From NCBI GenBank assembly GCA_019240525.1, contig JAFAYE010000001.1, positions 159,300-223,299 on the forward strand: a stretch of DNA of 64,000 nt, written 5' to 3'. The stretch is from Candidatus Eremiobacterota bacterium. GTDB taxonomy: Bacteria; Vulcanimicrobiota; Vulcanimicrobiia; Vulcanimicrobiales; Vulcanimicrobiaceae. Shown here in pieces: positions 38,629 through 52,329 of the stretch (position 1 is its first letter; every line of letters starts with the position of its first letter). A program made the translations under genes and the position numbers. The notes under the pieces were generated by a model. The model was not told the DNA's origin, ran no database searches, and saw nothing but the letters and a program-made list of their open reading frames with translations.

Positions 38629-40151
38629 TCGCGCTCGCGCTCGCAGCGATTGCGGCGTTGCTCCACGCGGCAACGGCCTGGCGTTACGGCTACTTCCGCG
38701 ACGAGCTCTATTTTATCGCTTGTTCCAAACATCTCGCCTGGGGTTATGTAGACCAGCCCCCGCTTGTGGCGTGGGCGGCGTGGCTTGCCGCGCCGGCGGC
38801 TTATAATCTCGTCGCGCTTCGCGCTCTTGCGATTCTGTCGGCGGCGCTGACGGTCTATCTCTCGACGCGCGTCGCGCGCGAGCTGGGTGGAGCAACGTTT
38901 GCACAAATTCTTGCAGGGCTTGCAACGCTGACAACGCCTGCCTATCTTCTCCTCGGCAACACCTTGACGACGAGCTCTTTCGAACCGTTTTTCTGGACGC
39001 TGGCGATCTATTGCATGATTCGCATCGTCCGTGCACCCGCGCATCGACAGGCGTTGTGGTGGGGCGCGTTCAGCCTTTCGACTGCGCTTGGGATGTATGC
39101 GAAATATTCGATGCTGCTGCCCCTCGCGGGGATCGCGTTTGGTTTGCTGGCAACGCCGCAACGGCGAATTCTGCTCGCGCCGTGGGCGCCCTATGCCGCC
39201 GTCGTCGCGCTTCTGCTGCTCGCGCCAAATCTTCTTTGGCAAGGGTCGCACGGCTGGCCGATCGTCGAGGTGTTGCGCGGCGACGCCGCGCATCGCCCGG
39301 CATTCCAAAATGGCCTTCTCCTCGAATCGTACGGCCTTGCGAGCAACGCCTGGCGCTTTACCTTGGAGCAGGTTCTCTACACCAATCCGCTAGCGGTACC
39401 AATCTGGGTGGCGGGCGCAATTGCCCCCTTTCGCTTAACCACCTTGCGCGATCTGCGCTTCGTGCCTATCGGGTTCGCAACCATTTTCGTCATCGCCGTC
39501 GCGTTGTCGGGCAAAGGCTATTACATCGTTGGCTTTTACGCCACACTCTTCGCCTTGGGCGGCGTGGTAATCGAGCGCGCGCGGCCGCGGATTCGCGCGG
39601 CGTTCTTCGGGGCAATGGCCGTCGGCGCGCTTCTGGCGATGCCGCTCTCGCTGCCGGTTCTGCCGGTCAATGCGTTAATTGCGTATTCCGGGCTGCTGCA
39701 CCTGACCGGTAATAATGGCACGCCGCCGCGTCTCATCCAGCCGGTTTTCGCCGAGGAGTTCGGTTGGCAGCGCTTGGCACGCGATGTCGCCCACGTTTAC
39801 TTCTCGCTGCCGGCGCAATTGCGCGCGCGGACGGCGGTTTATGCCGACACGTATGGCGATGCCGGCGCGCTCGACTTTTTCGGACCTCGCTATGGCTTAC
39901 CGCCGGCGATCTCGAGTCAGAACAGCTACTACCTGTGGGGAACCCGCGGGTACGACGGCGATTCGCTCATTGCGATCGGCGCCACTCGTATCGCTCTCTT
40001 GCGGCGTTACTACCGTAGCGTCACGCTTGTGGGGACGTCGCTCGAACCGTATAAGTGGGTCGTCGAAGGCCCGGCGCCGATCTATTTCTGCCATCGTCCG
40101 ATCGCACCGCTCGCCGTGATTTGGCGAAGCCTGCGCTGGTACGGTGCGTAG
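38625..40151 (+). CDS. Glycosyltransferase family 39-type (ArnT/PMT-like) membrane enzyme
   Basis: 508 residues from a GTG at 38625. The early YGYFRDELYFIACSKHLAWGYVDQPPL segment contains the acidic motif of ArnT/PMT-type transferases in the first periplasmic loop. About 11-12 helices and a soluble C-terminal part follow. Members transfer a sugar from an undecaprenyl or dolichyl phosphate carrier to lipid A, protein or polysaccharide. The acceptor cannot be told. It interrupts the minus-strand catabolic genes. Confidence 0.8.
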   Translation: MIALALAAIAALLHAATAWRYGYFRDELYFIACSKHLAWGYVDQPPLVAWAAWLAAPAAYNLVALRALAILSAALTVYLSTRVARELGGATFAQILAGLATLTTPAYLLLGNTLTTSSFEPFFWTLAIYCMIRIVRAPAHRQALWWGAFSLSTALGMYAKYSMLLPLAGIAFGLLATPQRRILLAPWAPYAAVVALLLLAPNLLWQGSHGWPIVEVLRGDAAHRPAFQNGLLLESYGLASNAWRFTLEQVLYTNPLAVPIWVAGAIAPFRLTTLRDLRFVPIGFATIFVIAVALSGKGYYIVGFYATLFALGGVVIERARPRIRAAFFGAMAVGALLAMPLSLPVLPVNALIAYSGLLHLTGNNGTPPRLIQPVFAEEFGWQRLARDVAHVYFSLPAQLRARTAVYADTYGDAGALDFFGPRYGLPPAISSQNSYYLWGTRGYDGDSLIAIGATRIALLRRYYRSVTLVGTSLEPYKWVVEGPAPIYFCHRPIAPLAVIWRSLRWYGA

Positions 40152-40174
40152 CCTCGGAGCGGGAGACTCGGCTC

Positions 40175-40903
40175 CTAGATCGAGCCTTCAGGAATCACGA
40201 GCGCGAGACCGGATTGCGAGCCTTCGATGAGGTCGAGGATTCCGCGCGCAACTTCCGCGGCCGTGGCGATGCGGCCGGCGGGGTTCGATTGCGCCATGAG
40301 CTCGCGCGCCTGAGCCTCGCTGCGGCCAGTCCGCTCCGTAATCTTCGCAATGGCACGCTGCATCATTTCGGTCTCGGTGTAACCGGGGCAGACCGCGTTG
40401 ACGGTGACCCCGGCGGTAGAGAGTTCGGCGGCGAGCGCGCGCGTGAGTCCGACCACGCCGTGTTTGCTCGCGCAATACGCCGCAATATAGGAAGCACCGT
40501 CAAGCCCCGCCGTGCTGGCGACGTTGACGATGCGTCCCCACTTGGCGGCGATCATGTCCGGCACAGCCTCACGCGTGCAAAGGAATGTCCCGGTCAAATT
40601 CGTCCCGATGATACGCTCCCACATCGCCGCGTCGGTTCGGGCCAGCGGGGCCGACTCGGCGATCCCCGCATTGTTGATCAGAATTTCGATGGCACCGTTG
40701 GCTTCGCGACACGCCGCAAATGCCCGTCGCACTTGGGACTCATCCGAAACGTCCGCGATTGCGCGAAAGCCGCCGTCGCTTAACCCGGGCGATCGACTGA
40801 CGATGCTCGTGCGAGCCCCCTCGCGAGCAAGCAGCGATGTAATTGCCAAGCCGATTCCGCGCGAGCCTCCGGTCACGAGTGCGTGCCGACCACGAACCCT
40901 CAC
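40175..40903 (-). CDS. Short-chain dehydrogenase/reductase
   Basis: 242 residues from a GTG at 40903 that overlaps the monooxygenase stop (GTGA). TGGSRGIG near residue 11 is the nucleotide-binding motif; NNAG, the serine in NVASTAG and YCASK near residue 145 complete the SDR catalytic set. The fold is that of 3-oxoacyl-ACP/3-hydroxyacyl-CoA reductases. In this context it likely oxidises or reduces a hydroxyacyl-CoA of the aminobenzoyl-CoA pathway. Confidence 0.85.
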   Translation of the reverse strand: MRVRGRHALVTGGSRGIGLAITSLLAREGARTSIVSRSPGLSDGGFRAIADVSDESQVRRAFAACREANGAIEILINNAGIAESAPLARTDAAMWERIIGTNLTGTFLCTREAVPDMIAAKWGRIVNVASTAGLDGASYIAAYCASKHGVVGLTRALAAELSTAGVTVNAVCPGYTETEMMQRAIAKITERTGRSEAQARELMAQSNPAGRIATAAEVARGILDLIEGSQSGLALVIPEGSI

Positions 40904-43158
40904 GGCGATGGCGTCGTCTCGCGAGCAATGAGCCGCTCGAGCTGGTCTTTGCCGGCGAGATACTGCACGGGCCACGCCATCTCGCGATACCCGAGTTGCG
41001 CCGCGGCGTGCAGGGTCCAGAACGGATCGGCAAGGTGCGGTCGTCCAAGCGCTACGAGGTCGGCACGCCCGCCCGCCAGGATGGCATTGACCTGATCGGC
41101 GTCGGTAATGTTCCCTACCGCCATCGTGGCGATTCCGACTTCGTTGCGAATCCGATCGGCGTACGGCGTCTGGAACATGCGGCCATAGACTGGTTTGGCG
41201 TCGGGAGAGGTTTGTCCGGTCGACACGTCGATCAAGTCCGCGCCCTCGCGCTTGAACGCGCGCGCGATTGCGACGGCGTCGTCGGCCGATATCCCGCTAT
41301 CCATCCAGTCTGTCGCCGAGATTCGAACCGACATCGGCCGTTCCGCCGGCCAGCTCGCGCGCATTGCGCGAAAGACTTCCAGCGGATATCGCAGACGGTT
41401 TGCGAGCGAGCCGCCGTACTCGTCGGTTCGGTGGTTGCGCAACGGCGTAATGAACGACGAAAGCAAATAACCGTGAGCGCAGTGCAGCTCGAGCATATCA
41501 AAGCCTGCTTGCGACCCCATGATCGCCGCCCGAACGAATGCCGCCAGAATCGCCTCCATCTCGGCCTTGTCCAATTCGACCGGTACTTGATTGGCCGGCG
41601 CGTAACGAATCGCTGAGGGACCGACGATGGGCCAGTTGCCGTCGTCGAGCGGCTCGTCCATGCCGTCCCACATAAGCTTGGTCGAACCTTTCGGCCCCGA
41701 ATGTCCCAGCTGTAGGCAAATCTTGGCGCGCGAGAAGTCATGGATGAAATCGACGATGCGCTTCCATGCCGCCACGTGCTCGCGTAAATACATTCCGGTG
41801 CACCCAGGCGAAATGCGCCCTTCCCGAGTGACGCAGGTCATTTCCGTGAAGACCAGGCCCGCTCCGCCGAGTGCGCGCGTGCCCAGATGAACGAGGTGAA
41901 ACTCGTTCGGCGTCCCATCGGTAGCGCTGTACATGTCCATCGGCGATACCACGACACGGTTGGCGAGCTCGAGCTCTCGTAAGCGCAGCTTGGTAAACAT
42001 CGGGGGAATCGCGCGCCCTGCGAACCACGTTTCGATTTGATCGACGTAATTGGAATCGCGAAGGCGCAAGTTCCCGTGCCCGATACGCTGACTTCGCGTG
42101 AGCAGGCTGTATGCAAACTGCTCGGGGGGCAGAGTGGAGTATCGCGCCACATTCTCAAACCATTCCGTCGAGTTCCGTGCGGCGTTTTGCAGCTTGAGAA
42201 CTTCGATCTTGCGAATGTCCTCGTAACGCGCGAGGGCTTCGTTCAGTTCTTTTTTCGCCGCCAAAGCCTCGGCTAGCGCAATCGCGTCCTCCATCGCGAG
42301 CTTCGTCCCGGACCCGACCGAAAAATGCGCAGAATGAGCGGCGTCGCCGGCGAGGACGACGTTTTCGTGAACCCATCGGTCGTTGCTCACCCGGATGAAG
42401 TTCAGCCAATCGCGTCCGCGCAAATGTGCGCTGTTGGCCATGAGCCGATTGCCGCGTAAATACGGCTCGAAGAGGTCTTCGCAGAATGCCAACGTGCGGC
42501 CCGTATCTGCCGTGTCGAGGCCATGCGCGCGCCAGGTCTCCTCGCGGCATTCGACGATAAAGGTGCTCAGCTCGTTGTCGAAGCGATACGCATGGACCGT
42601 AAACCATCCGTGCTCGGTACGCTCGAAAATGAACGTGAAGGCGTCGAGCGGAAGCGTCGTTCCGAGCCAAACGAACCGGCAGTATCGGCGATCGAGATGG
42701 GGACGGAAGATCTCGGCGTAGGTCGTGCGGACGCGGCTGTTGATCCCGTCGGCACCGACGAGCAGGTCGCACTCGCCGCGCAGCTGCTCGACGTTCTCTA
42801 CTTCGGCCTCAAAATGCAGCTCGACGTCGACTTCGCGAGCGCGCCGCTGGAGTATTTCGAGCAGCAACTTTCGGGAGATCCCAGAGAAGCCGTGTCCGCT
42901 CGAGCGCATCGTTCGACCGGTGAAGTGAATTTCGATGTCGTCCCAATGGGCGAATGCCCTGGTGATCTCGCGGTGTGTCGGTTCGTCGGCTAAACGCAGA
43001 TTCTCCAATGTCGCATCCGAAAAGACGACGCCCCAGCCGAACGTGTCGAGCGACCGATTTCGTTCGAAGACCCGCACCTCCCATGCGGGAAAGCGCCGTT
43101 TAATGAGTATGCTGAAGTAGAGGCCGGCTGGACCTCCACCCACTGTGGCTATTCGCAC
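40900..43158 (-). CDS. 2-aminobenzoyl-CoA monooxygenase/reductase (fused FAD monooxygenase and OYE reductase)
   Basis: 752 residues from a GTG at 43158. Residues about 1-375 form a p-hydroxybenzoate-hydroxylase-type FAD monooxygenase ([45 protein letters not shown]). From about 386 an old-yellow-enzyme barrel follows ([63 protein letters not shown]). This exact two-domain order is that of 2-aminobenzoyl-CoA monooxygenase/reductase (EC 1.14.13.40), which hydroxylates and then reduces the ring. Salicyloyl-CoA 5-hydroxylases with the same fusion are the main alternative. Located with a CoA ligase, hydratase, SDR and dehydrogenase. Confidence 0.85.
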   Translation of the reverse strand: MRIATVGGGPAGLYFSILIKRRFPAWEVRVFERNRSLDTFGWGVVFSDATLENLRLADEPTHREITRAFAHWDDIEIHFTGRTMRSSGHGFSGISRKLLLEILQRRAREVDVELHFEAEVENVEQLRGECDLLVGADGINSRVRTTYAEIFRPHLDRRYCRFVWLGTTLPLDAFTFIFERTEHGWFTVHAYRFDNELSTFIVECREETWRAHGLDTADTGRTLAFCEDLFEPYLRGNRLMANSAHLRGRDWLNFIRVSNDRWVHENVVLAGDAAHSAHFSVGSGTKLAMEDAIALAEALAAKKELNEALARYEDIRKIEVLKLQNAARNSTEWFENVARYSTLPPEQFAYSLLTRSQRIGHGNLRLRDSNYVDQIETWFAGRAIPPMFTKLRLRELELANRVVVSPMDMYSATDGTPNEFHLVHLGTRALGGAGLVFTEMTCVTREGRISPGCTGMYLREHVAAWKRIVDFIHDFSRAKICLQLGHSGPKGSTKLMWDGMDEPLDDGNWPIVGPSAIRYAPANQVPVELDKAEMEAILAAFVRAAIMGSQAGFDMLELHCAHGYLLSSFITPLRNHRTDEYGGSLANRLRYPLEVFRAMRASWPAERPMSVRISATDWMDSGISADDAVAIARAFKREGADLIDVSTGQTSPDAKPVYGRMFQTPYADRIRNEVGIATMAVGNITDADQVNAILAGGRADLVALGRPHLADPFWTLHAAAQLGYREMAWPVQYLAGKDQLERLIARETTPSP

Positions 43159-43225
43159 GAGCTTACACTTTGATGAGAGCCGCAGACGAATCCCGCCGCC
43201 TATGATACTCTACGCGGGAATCGCG

Positions 43226-44179
43226 ATGCGAACAACGCTCGTCTGCGCAGCCGTTCTCTCACTATGCATTGGCGTCAGCGCGGCAGCCTTTGCAAGCGCG
43301 ACGCACCCTGCCCTCGCCTCGGCATCGGTAGTCATCGCCAGCGGAACCAACGCGAGTCGCGCGACAATCCCGGTTTCGATCGATGGCCTGCGGACGACGT
43401 GCGTGCTCGATACCGGCACGTCCGCGATCATCGTTTCGCCGTGGATCGCGGAATCTGCCCGGCTTGGCGCACACGCGGGCACGTTTGAAGTCGCGCCCGA
43501 CGGGCGGACGTACGTCGACCGTCAAACCGAAATCTCACGCTTCGGCGTGGCGTCATTTACGCTTCGCGACGTTCCCGCCTTGATCTCGCCGAACGTCAGC
43601 GGCGGCACCGCGCTGTGCGGATACGATTTCTTCGCGCACTTTCCGACGTTAATCGACCGAGCACGCAACGAGGTGACGCTTTTCCCCGCAGCTTCCAAGC
43701 TCGCGCGGCTCCATTGCATCTCGGTGGATCTCGCGCCACGCGTGCCCTTGGCGACGATCGAGATCAACGACACTTGGGTCCGAGAGATCGTCTTGGATTC
43801 CGGGATGGCCGGCGGCGGAGCGTTATGGGAGGGTCTGCGCTCGCAGCTGCGCCGGCCGCTCGTTGCCAATCAAGAGTACGAGACGATGCCCGCTGCCATC
43901 CATCAAGGATTCGCCTGCGGCGCGATTGCATCGATCCGCTATGCTTCCGGGTCTCCGCTGAGCGACATGCCGATCTGTACCGAGCCGCAACGCCCCGATG
44001 GTTACAACGGCATCATCGAAACCAATCTTCCAACGGTTCATGCGATGGCGGTCGATTACGCGCATCGCCGGATTTGCTTCGACGTCGACGGTTACTCCAG
44101 CGTCGCATCGCCCCGCAATCAGGTCACCGCGCCGGGCGATGCCTGGTCGCGCTTCAACGCGTTGCGGCCGCCTCGCTAA
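43226..44179 (+). CDS. Secreted two-lobed aspartic protease-like protein
   Basis: 317 residues from the ATG at 43226 (MRTTLVCAAVLSLCIG, signal peptide); ATGs at 43202 and a GTG-free extension upstream are less likely. TCVLDTGTSAIIV near residue 62 and EIVLDSGMAGG near residue 191 are two aspartyl-protease-type motifs in one chain, as in pepsin-like enzymes. It shares this with the larger protein at 19,106-20,962 but lacks a PDZ domain. The substrate is unknown. Its end overlaps the convergent methyltransferase gene by 26 bases. Confidence 0.8.
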   Translation: MRTTLVCAAVLSLCIGVSAAAFASATHPALASASVVIASGTNASRATIPVSIDGLRTTCVLDTGTSAIIVSPWIAESARLGAHAGTFEVAPDGRTYVDRQTEISRFGVASFTLRDVPALISPNVSGGTALCGYDFFAHFPTLIDRARNEVTLFPAASKLARLHCISVDLAPRVPLATIEINDTWVREIVLDSGMAGGGALWEGLRSQLRRPLVANQEYETMPAAIHQGFACGAIASIRYASGSPLSDMPICTEPQRPDGYNGIIETNLPTVHAMAVDYAHRRICFDVDGYSSVASPRNQVTAPGDAWSRFNALRPPR

Positions 44180-44855
44180 GCCCGATTTCTCGCGGGTCTC
44201 GTTTGCGCGCGACGAGGATTCCGTCGCAAACCGGCACCAAGGCAACGTCAACGCGTGGATCGCGCCCCGCCTTAGCGTTCATCGCCTGTAGCGCTTGCGT
44301 CTCCGGGTCGCCCGTGGCTGGATCGAGGACGGCGCCGTCCCAGAGCACGTTGTCGATGATGACGAGGCCACCGATGCGGACGAGTTCGAGTGCTCGCTCG
44401 TAATATGCATCCACGTTGACCTTGTCCGCGTCGATGAAGGCAATGTCGAACTTTTCGATTTCGGTCCCGCTCAACGATGCGAGCGTTTCGAGCGCCGGCG
44501 CAATGCGCAAGTCGATCTTGTGGGCTACGCCGGCCGCTTCCCAATAATGGCGCGCGATTTTCGTATACTCTTCGCTCACATCGCAGGCTAAGACGTAGCC
44601 GTCGGAAGGCAAGGCGAGCGCCATTGCGAGCGAACTGTAGCCCGTGAAGACGCCGATCTCCAAATAGCGCCGCGCGCCGATTGTCCGCGCCAAGAGTTGC
44701 ATGAACTCTCCCTGCTCGGGGCCGATCGCCATTCGAGCGTTCGGCCGGCGCGAAGTCACTTCTCGCAACTCGCGCAACACGGGATGCTCCCGGACGACGG
44801 TTTTGACGATATATTCGGAAATCGCGGGATCGAGGAACGTGCTCTTTGCCGTCAT
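44154..44855 (-). CDS. O-methyltransferase, caffeoyl-CoA/catechol type (family 3)
   Basis: 233 residues. EIGVFTGYSSLAMA near residue 66 is the SAM-binding loop. DIAFIDADKVNVDAYYERAL has the metal-binding acidic residues, and GGLVIIDNVLWDG completes the family pattern. Such enzymes methylate catechols, flavonoids or similar hydroxyl groups. No pathway partner is adjacent. Confidence 0.85.
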   Translation of the reverse strand: MTAKSTFLDPAISEYIVKTVVREHPVLRELREVTSRRPNARMAIGPEQGEFMQLLARTIGARRYLEIGVFTGYSSLAMALALPSDGYVLACDVSEEYTKIARHYWEAAGVAHKIDLRIAPALETLASLSGTEIEKFDIAFIDADKVNVDAYYERALELVRIGGLVIIDNVLWDGAVLDPATGDPETQALQAMNAKAGRDPRVDVALVPVCDGILVARKRDPREIGLSEAAATR

Positions 44856-44893
44856 AGCGGTCGTATGATACCACGCTCAAGGCGCCAGAGTGC

Positions 44894-44925
44894 CGGAGCG
44901 CCCGAGGATCCACTCGGGCGCTCCG
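44894..44925 (-). terminator. Perfect 13-bp inverted repeat after the secreted-protein gene
   Basis: Arms CGGAGCGCCCGAG and CTCGGGCGCTCCG with a 6-base loop lie 21 bases past the stop of the minus-strand gene at 44,946. No clear T run follows, so termination is likely but not certain. Confidence 0.6.
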
Positions 44926-44945
44926 CATGGATCTCGCTCGTGCGC

Positions 44946-45551
44946 TTAACGCATGGGTGGCGTGCTGGAAACGTCGTCGGAGAGAGGCGTTGCATACGAT
45001 GGGAGCCCGTCCGCCGCCGCCGGGGAGTCCTCGACGGGAGCAACCGGGGGCGCATACTCGGCCACAGGAGCAACCGGCGCATACTCGGCCACAGGGGTCT
45101 CTTCGGTCCGATCGCGTGCGGTATCGCTCAAATCGCCATTCGAGCCGTAGATGAGAGCAACGCTGCGCGTTGTTTCAGATGAGTCAGGATAGGCGGAGCG
45201 CATGAAGGCCAGTGCCGACATGCCATGCTCGCTCGATGCCTGTCCGGCCCGCCAATATTCGCGGATGAGGTGGGCAAAGGTCGCCGGAAGCCACGGATCG
45301 CGCGGATATTTGCGCTGCCAGTCGACGATCGCGAGTTGCAAGTGGTCGAGATACGAAGGAACGGCGGGATCGAGCATATAGCCGCTATCGCGCAGATCGT
45401 AATCGTTCAAGCGGTTGCGGATCTCCAGAATGCTCTGCTTATAGGGGCCGAAATATTCATCGGCCGGGGCGGCATATGGGTTGACGTCGGCTCGCGCCAT
45501 CTGAAGGCTGACAACGAGCATGACGGTAAGCGTTGTAAGTACTTTGCGCAT
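44946..45551 (-). CDS. Secreted protein of unknown function with Pro/Val/Ala repeat tail
   Basis: 201 residues from the ATG at 45551, preceded by GGGAAGG. A signal peptide (MRKVLTTLTVMLVVSLQMARA) is followed by a helical region with EIRNRLNDYDLRDSGYMLDPAVPSYLDHLQ. A tail carries repeated VAEYAPVAP units. The family is not recognised. It stands alone, with an inverted repeat after it. Confidence 0.65.
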   Translation of the reverse strand: MRKVLTTLTVMLVVSLQMARADVNPYAAPADEYFGPYKQSILEIRNRLNDYDLRDSGYMLDPAVPSYLDHLQLAIVDWQRKYPRDPWLPATFAHLIREYWRAGQASSEHGMSALAFMRSAYPDSSETTRSVALIYGSNGDLSDTARDRTEETPVAEYAPVAPVAEYAPPVAPVEDSPAAADGLPSYATPLSDDVSSTPPMR

Positions 45552-45669
45552 TGTACCTTCCCTCTGCGGGACAATCGACCGCACAATTGTGGTCGTACGA
45601 TAATTGTCGGAAGGTAAAGAGCGCTTGCCCGCATCGTTAACGTCAACGCGGGATTATAACTGGATTAGA

Positions 45670-46122
45670 CTAGCCTCTGCGGCTGAGTTGCCGGTGCACC
45701 TCATCAAGATCTTCGACGGTGTTCAAAGAGACGGCGTCCTTGACCGAGGAGTTCTTGATCTTCGAAGAGTCGCGCATCTGCTTGCCGAGTTCCTCGGCAT
45801 GGTTGTAACCGCGAATCGCCGCGTTATGGCGTTCGATCGTCTCCTTGTCGGTCTTGCCGTTTTCGACGACCCACTCTTCGAACTCCATATACGTTGGTCT
45901 GTTGTTGCGAATGAAATCGATCGTCTTTTGCCGATCGAGTCCCAGCGCGCTCAAGGTCATTGCGTCGAACCCGCTTCCGCACTCATCGTAGCCGTCGGGC
46001 AGTGCGCCCGCGGCCGCCAGCGAGAGCTTGACCCAGAGCCGCGGCAGATGAACTGCGCCCAGCGGGCCCGCGGTTCCGGAACTGATCAATGGTACGACCT
46101 TGCTTTGAGTCTCTGCAGGCAT
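45670..46122 (-). CDS. DUF5069 domain protein
   Basis: 150 residues from the ATG at 46122, preceded by GAAAGGAA. The order LPRLWVKLSLAAAGALPDGY, CGSGFDAMTLSALGLD and NRPTYMEFEEWV matches DUF5069, a family of small soluble proteins without known function found in several deep-branching phyla. It is 16 bases downstream of a beta-hydroxyacid dehydrogenase gene on the same strand. Confidence 0.8.
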   Translation of the reverse strand: MPAETQSKVVPLISSGTAGPLGAVHLPRLWVKLSLAAAGALPDGYDECGSGFDAMTLSALGLDRQKTIDFIRNNRPTYMEFEEWVVENGKTDKETIERHNAAIRGYNHAEELGKQMRDSSKIKNSSVKDAVSLNTVEDLDEVHRQLSRRG

Positions 46123-46138
46123 CACAGTTCCTTTCACA

Positions 46139-47050
46139 CTATTCGTGCGCGGCAGCCGTTTGACCGTGCCGTGCTTTGAAGGTTAACTCCGAAACGCCGG
46201 ATTTGTCGAGCTCGCCTAAACCGAGCCGCTTCATTTTCTCGTACTGTTCGAAGGTCGCCTGTGCCACCGGAAGGTTGACATCTGCCTCTTTGGCGAGCGC
46301 GAGCGCGATTCCCGAGTCCTTCGCCGCGTGCGCCGCGGAAAAATAGACATCGTGCTCGCGCTGCTGCATGTCGGCGCCGTCGGTCTCGAGGACCCGCGAG
46401 TTTGCCCCGGTCTGCGAAAGTATCTCGCGGAGCACGTCGAGATCGAGACCGAGAGCGTCGCCAAGACCCAAGCCTTCGGCGAGGCCGGCAGTATTGACGT
46501 TCATAACCATATTCACCACGGCTTTGACCTGCGCCGCCTTCCCGGCAGCACCGACATACTTGAGCGACGAGCTCATTTTTTCCAGCATGGGCTTAACCTG
46601 ATCGAAAACATCGCGCCGGCCGGCGACCATGAGGTAGAGCGTGCCATCTCTGGCTTGGGTGATCGAACTGGCCATGCAGGCTTCAAGGCTATGCGCGCCT
46701 CGTTCTTCCGCGATGCGCTCGACGTCGACGTGAACCCTCGGAGAGATCGTGGCACAGTTGACAAAAATCTTTCCTCGTGCCCCGGCGAGCAGCGAATCGC
46801 CGCTGGTCCTAAAGATTCCGTACATCGCGGCGTCGTCGGTAACGACCGTCAAAATCACGTCTGCCAATTCGCAGACGCGGGCGAGCGACGCCGCAACTTC
46901 ACCGCCGGTCTCTTTTGCGGTCGCTTCGGCTGCATCACGATTCGCGTCGTAAAGCGCAACGATGGGATATCCGACGTCGTTGAGCCGCTTGGCAATATTC
47001 GAGCCCATGCGACCCGTGCCGACCACCCCAATCTTTGGTAGTCCACTCAT
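46139..47050 (-). CDS. NAD(P)-dependent beta-hydroxyacid dehydrogenase
   Basis: 303 residues from the ATG at 47050, which overlaps the lipoprotein gene stop by 4 bases. IGVVGTGRMGSNIAKRL is the Rossmann opening; GKAAQVKAVVNMVMNVNTAGLAEGL carries the catalytic lysine region of the 3-hydroxyisobutyrate dehydrogenase superfamily. The usual APVSGG substrate motif is replaced by LEACMASSITQARDGTLY, so the substrate probably differs from hydroxyisobutyrate or tartronate semialdehyde. Confidence 0.8.
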   Translation of the reverse strand: MSGLPKIGVVGTGRMGSNIAKRLNDVGYPIVALYDANRDAAEATAKETGGEVAASLARVCELADVILTVVTDDAAMYGIFRTSGDSLLAGARGKIFVNCATISPRVHVDVERIAEERGAHSLEACMASSITQARDGTLYLMVAGRRDVFDQVKPMLEKMSSSLKYVGAAGKAAQVKAVVNMVMNVNTAGLAEGLGLGDALGLDLDVLREILSQTGANSRVLETDGADMQQREHDVYFSAAHAAKDSGIALALAKEADVNLPVAQATFEQYEKMKRLGLGELDKSGVSELTFKARHGQTAAAHE

Positions 47051-47436
47051 TTCAGCACCCGTATCTTCAAATAGTTGATCGCGCCTGCGCGCGAGTTGCC
47101 GACAAATTCGATGCGGCAGGACTCGCGGGAAGTTCCAAGCGCCGCTACCCGCCAAATCGAGGCATTTCGTTTCGTATATCGTTCGAGCGTCACCGAGATG
47201 CCCGAACAGCGATTGACATCGGTGTAGCGCCCATCATAATGCCTCTCCCAAACGCGCACCGCGCGCGCGACACCTCTTCCGCGCTTGAACGCAATCTCGA
47301 TCGGCTCGATATGCAATCGCCGATGACGGCCGGTACTCGGCGGAGTGGCTCCGGCGCGCGGCGGCATTGAGGACTGGCCGCAGGCGCTCAAGGCGATCAG
47401 TGCAGCAACCATAGCGGCGCCCAACCTCAATGACAA
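47047..47436 (-). CDS. Putative lipoprotein of unknown function
   Basis: 129 residues with a lipoprotein signal (AALIALSACGQ, Cys at 19), a proline-rich linker and a C-terminal part with RNASIWRVAALGTSRESCRIEFVG. The family is not recognised. Its stop overlaps the start of the dehydrogenase gene. Confidence 0.6.
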   Translation of the reverse strand: MSLRLGAAMVAALIALSACGQSSMPPRAGATPPSTGRHRRLHIEPIEIAFKRGRGVARAVRVWERHYDGRYTDVNRCSGISVTLERYTKRNASIWRVAALGTSRESCRIEFVGNSRAGAINYLKIRVLK

Positions 47437-47580
47437 AACGGCCTCCTAGAGAGCAGCGTCATACGCTACCACACGCTGCGGGCGGAGTACCTGCAAACCG
47501 GGCACGGTGCCTTCGCCGGGCAGGCAAGCAAGAATACCCCCGCCAACCCAAAGGGCCTTCGCTAATTCTTAGGAGGTAGA

Positions 47581-48132
47581 ATGCGCATCTATCGCATCAT
47601 CGTCGCCGCGGCCGTGCTGCTCGGCCCGGCAATCCCATGCTACGCTCAAGTTGAGAGCACGCCGATTCCAACGCCCAAGAAACCGAACTTTTCTTCCATG
47701 AACTATCTGATCGGCACGTGGACCTGCAGCACCAAGAGTGCGCGCCGACCCGCGGCCTACGTGACCACCTCGACCTATTCGGCGGACCCTACCGGTTATT
47801 GGATAAACGAAACTTCGACGACGAAAGCCACGTCGTGGATCGGCACGAGCCTGATCGGCTGGGATAAGATCACCTACGACTCCGATACACATCGCTGGGT
47901 CGACCTCGACTACGGTCAAGGAGGGACGTACAGTCTCGCGTTTTCGAGAGGATGGAACGGCAACAAAATGGTGTGGCACGACGTTTCCTTTGCCGCTGGA
48001 CCCGACATCGCGAGTCAGACCGATAACATCGTGACCAAGGTCAGCGATACCAAGCAGACATCGTCTTCATCGTTCACCGAAGCAAAGACCGGGCGCGTCG
48101 TCAGCGTCACCGGCGTCTGCACGAAGCAGTAG
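47581..48132 (+). CDS. Secreted DUF1579-like protein
   Basis: 183 residues after a strong TTAGGAGG at 5-base spacing. The signal peptide is RIIVAAAVLLGPAIPCYA. MNYLIGTWTCSTKS is the 'x-G-x-W-x-C' type opening of DUF1579-like small beta-barrel proteins; TGYWINETSTTKA and SLIGWDKITYDSDTHRW are consistent. The function is unknown. It converges on rpoB and shares the bidirectional hairpin after it. Confidence 0.7.
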   Translation: MRIYRIIVAAAVLLGPAIPCYAQVESTPIPTPKKPNFSSMNYLIGTWTCSTKSARRPAAYVTTSTYSADPTGYWINETSTTKATSWIGTSLIGWDKITYDSDTHRWVDLDYGQGGTYSLAFSRGWNGNKMVWHDVSFAAGPDIASQTDNIVTKVSDTKQTSSSSFTEAKTGRVVSVTGVCTKQ

Positions 48133-48143
48133 GAGCGGCGACG

Positions 48144-48170
48144 AAAAAGAGGCCCGCGCGAGCGGGCCTC
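48144..48170 (-). terminator. Strong intrinsic terminator of rpoB (bidirectional hairpin)
   Basis: A 9-bp stem GAGGCCCGC / GCGGGCCTC with a 4-base loop (48149-48170) is followed on the minus strand by TTTTT (48148-48144). It lies 23 bases after the rpoB stop. It may also end the plus-strand gene. It shows that rpoB transcription stops before any rpoC. Confidence 0.85.
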
Positions 48171-48192
48171 TTCAATCGGCGCATGGCGAGTC

Positions 48193-52329
<4,137 letters not shown>

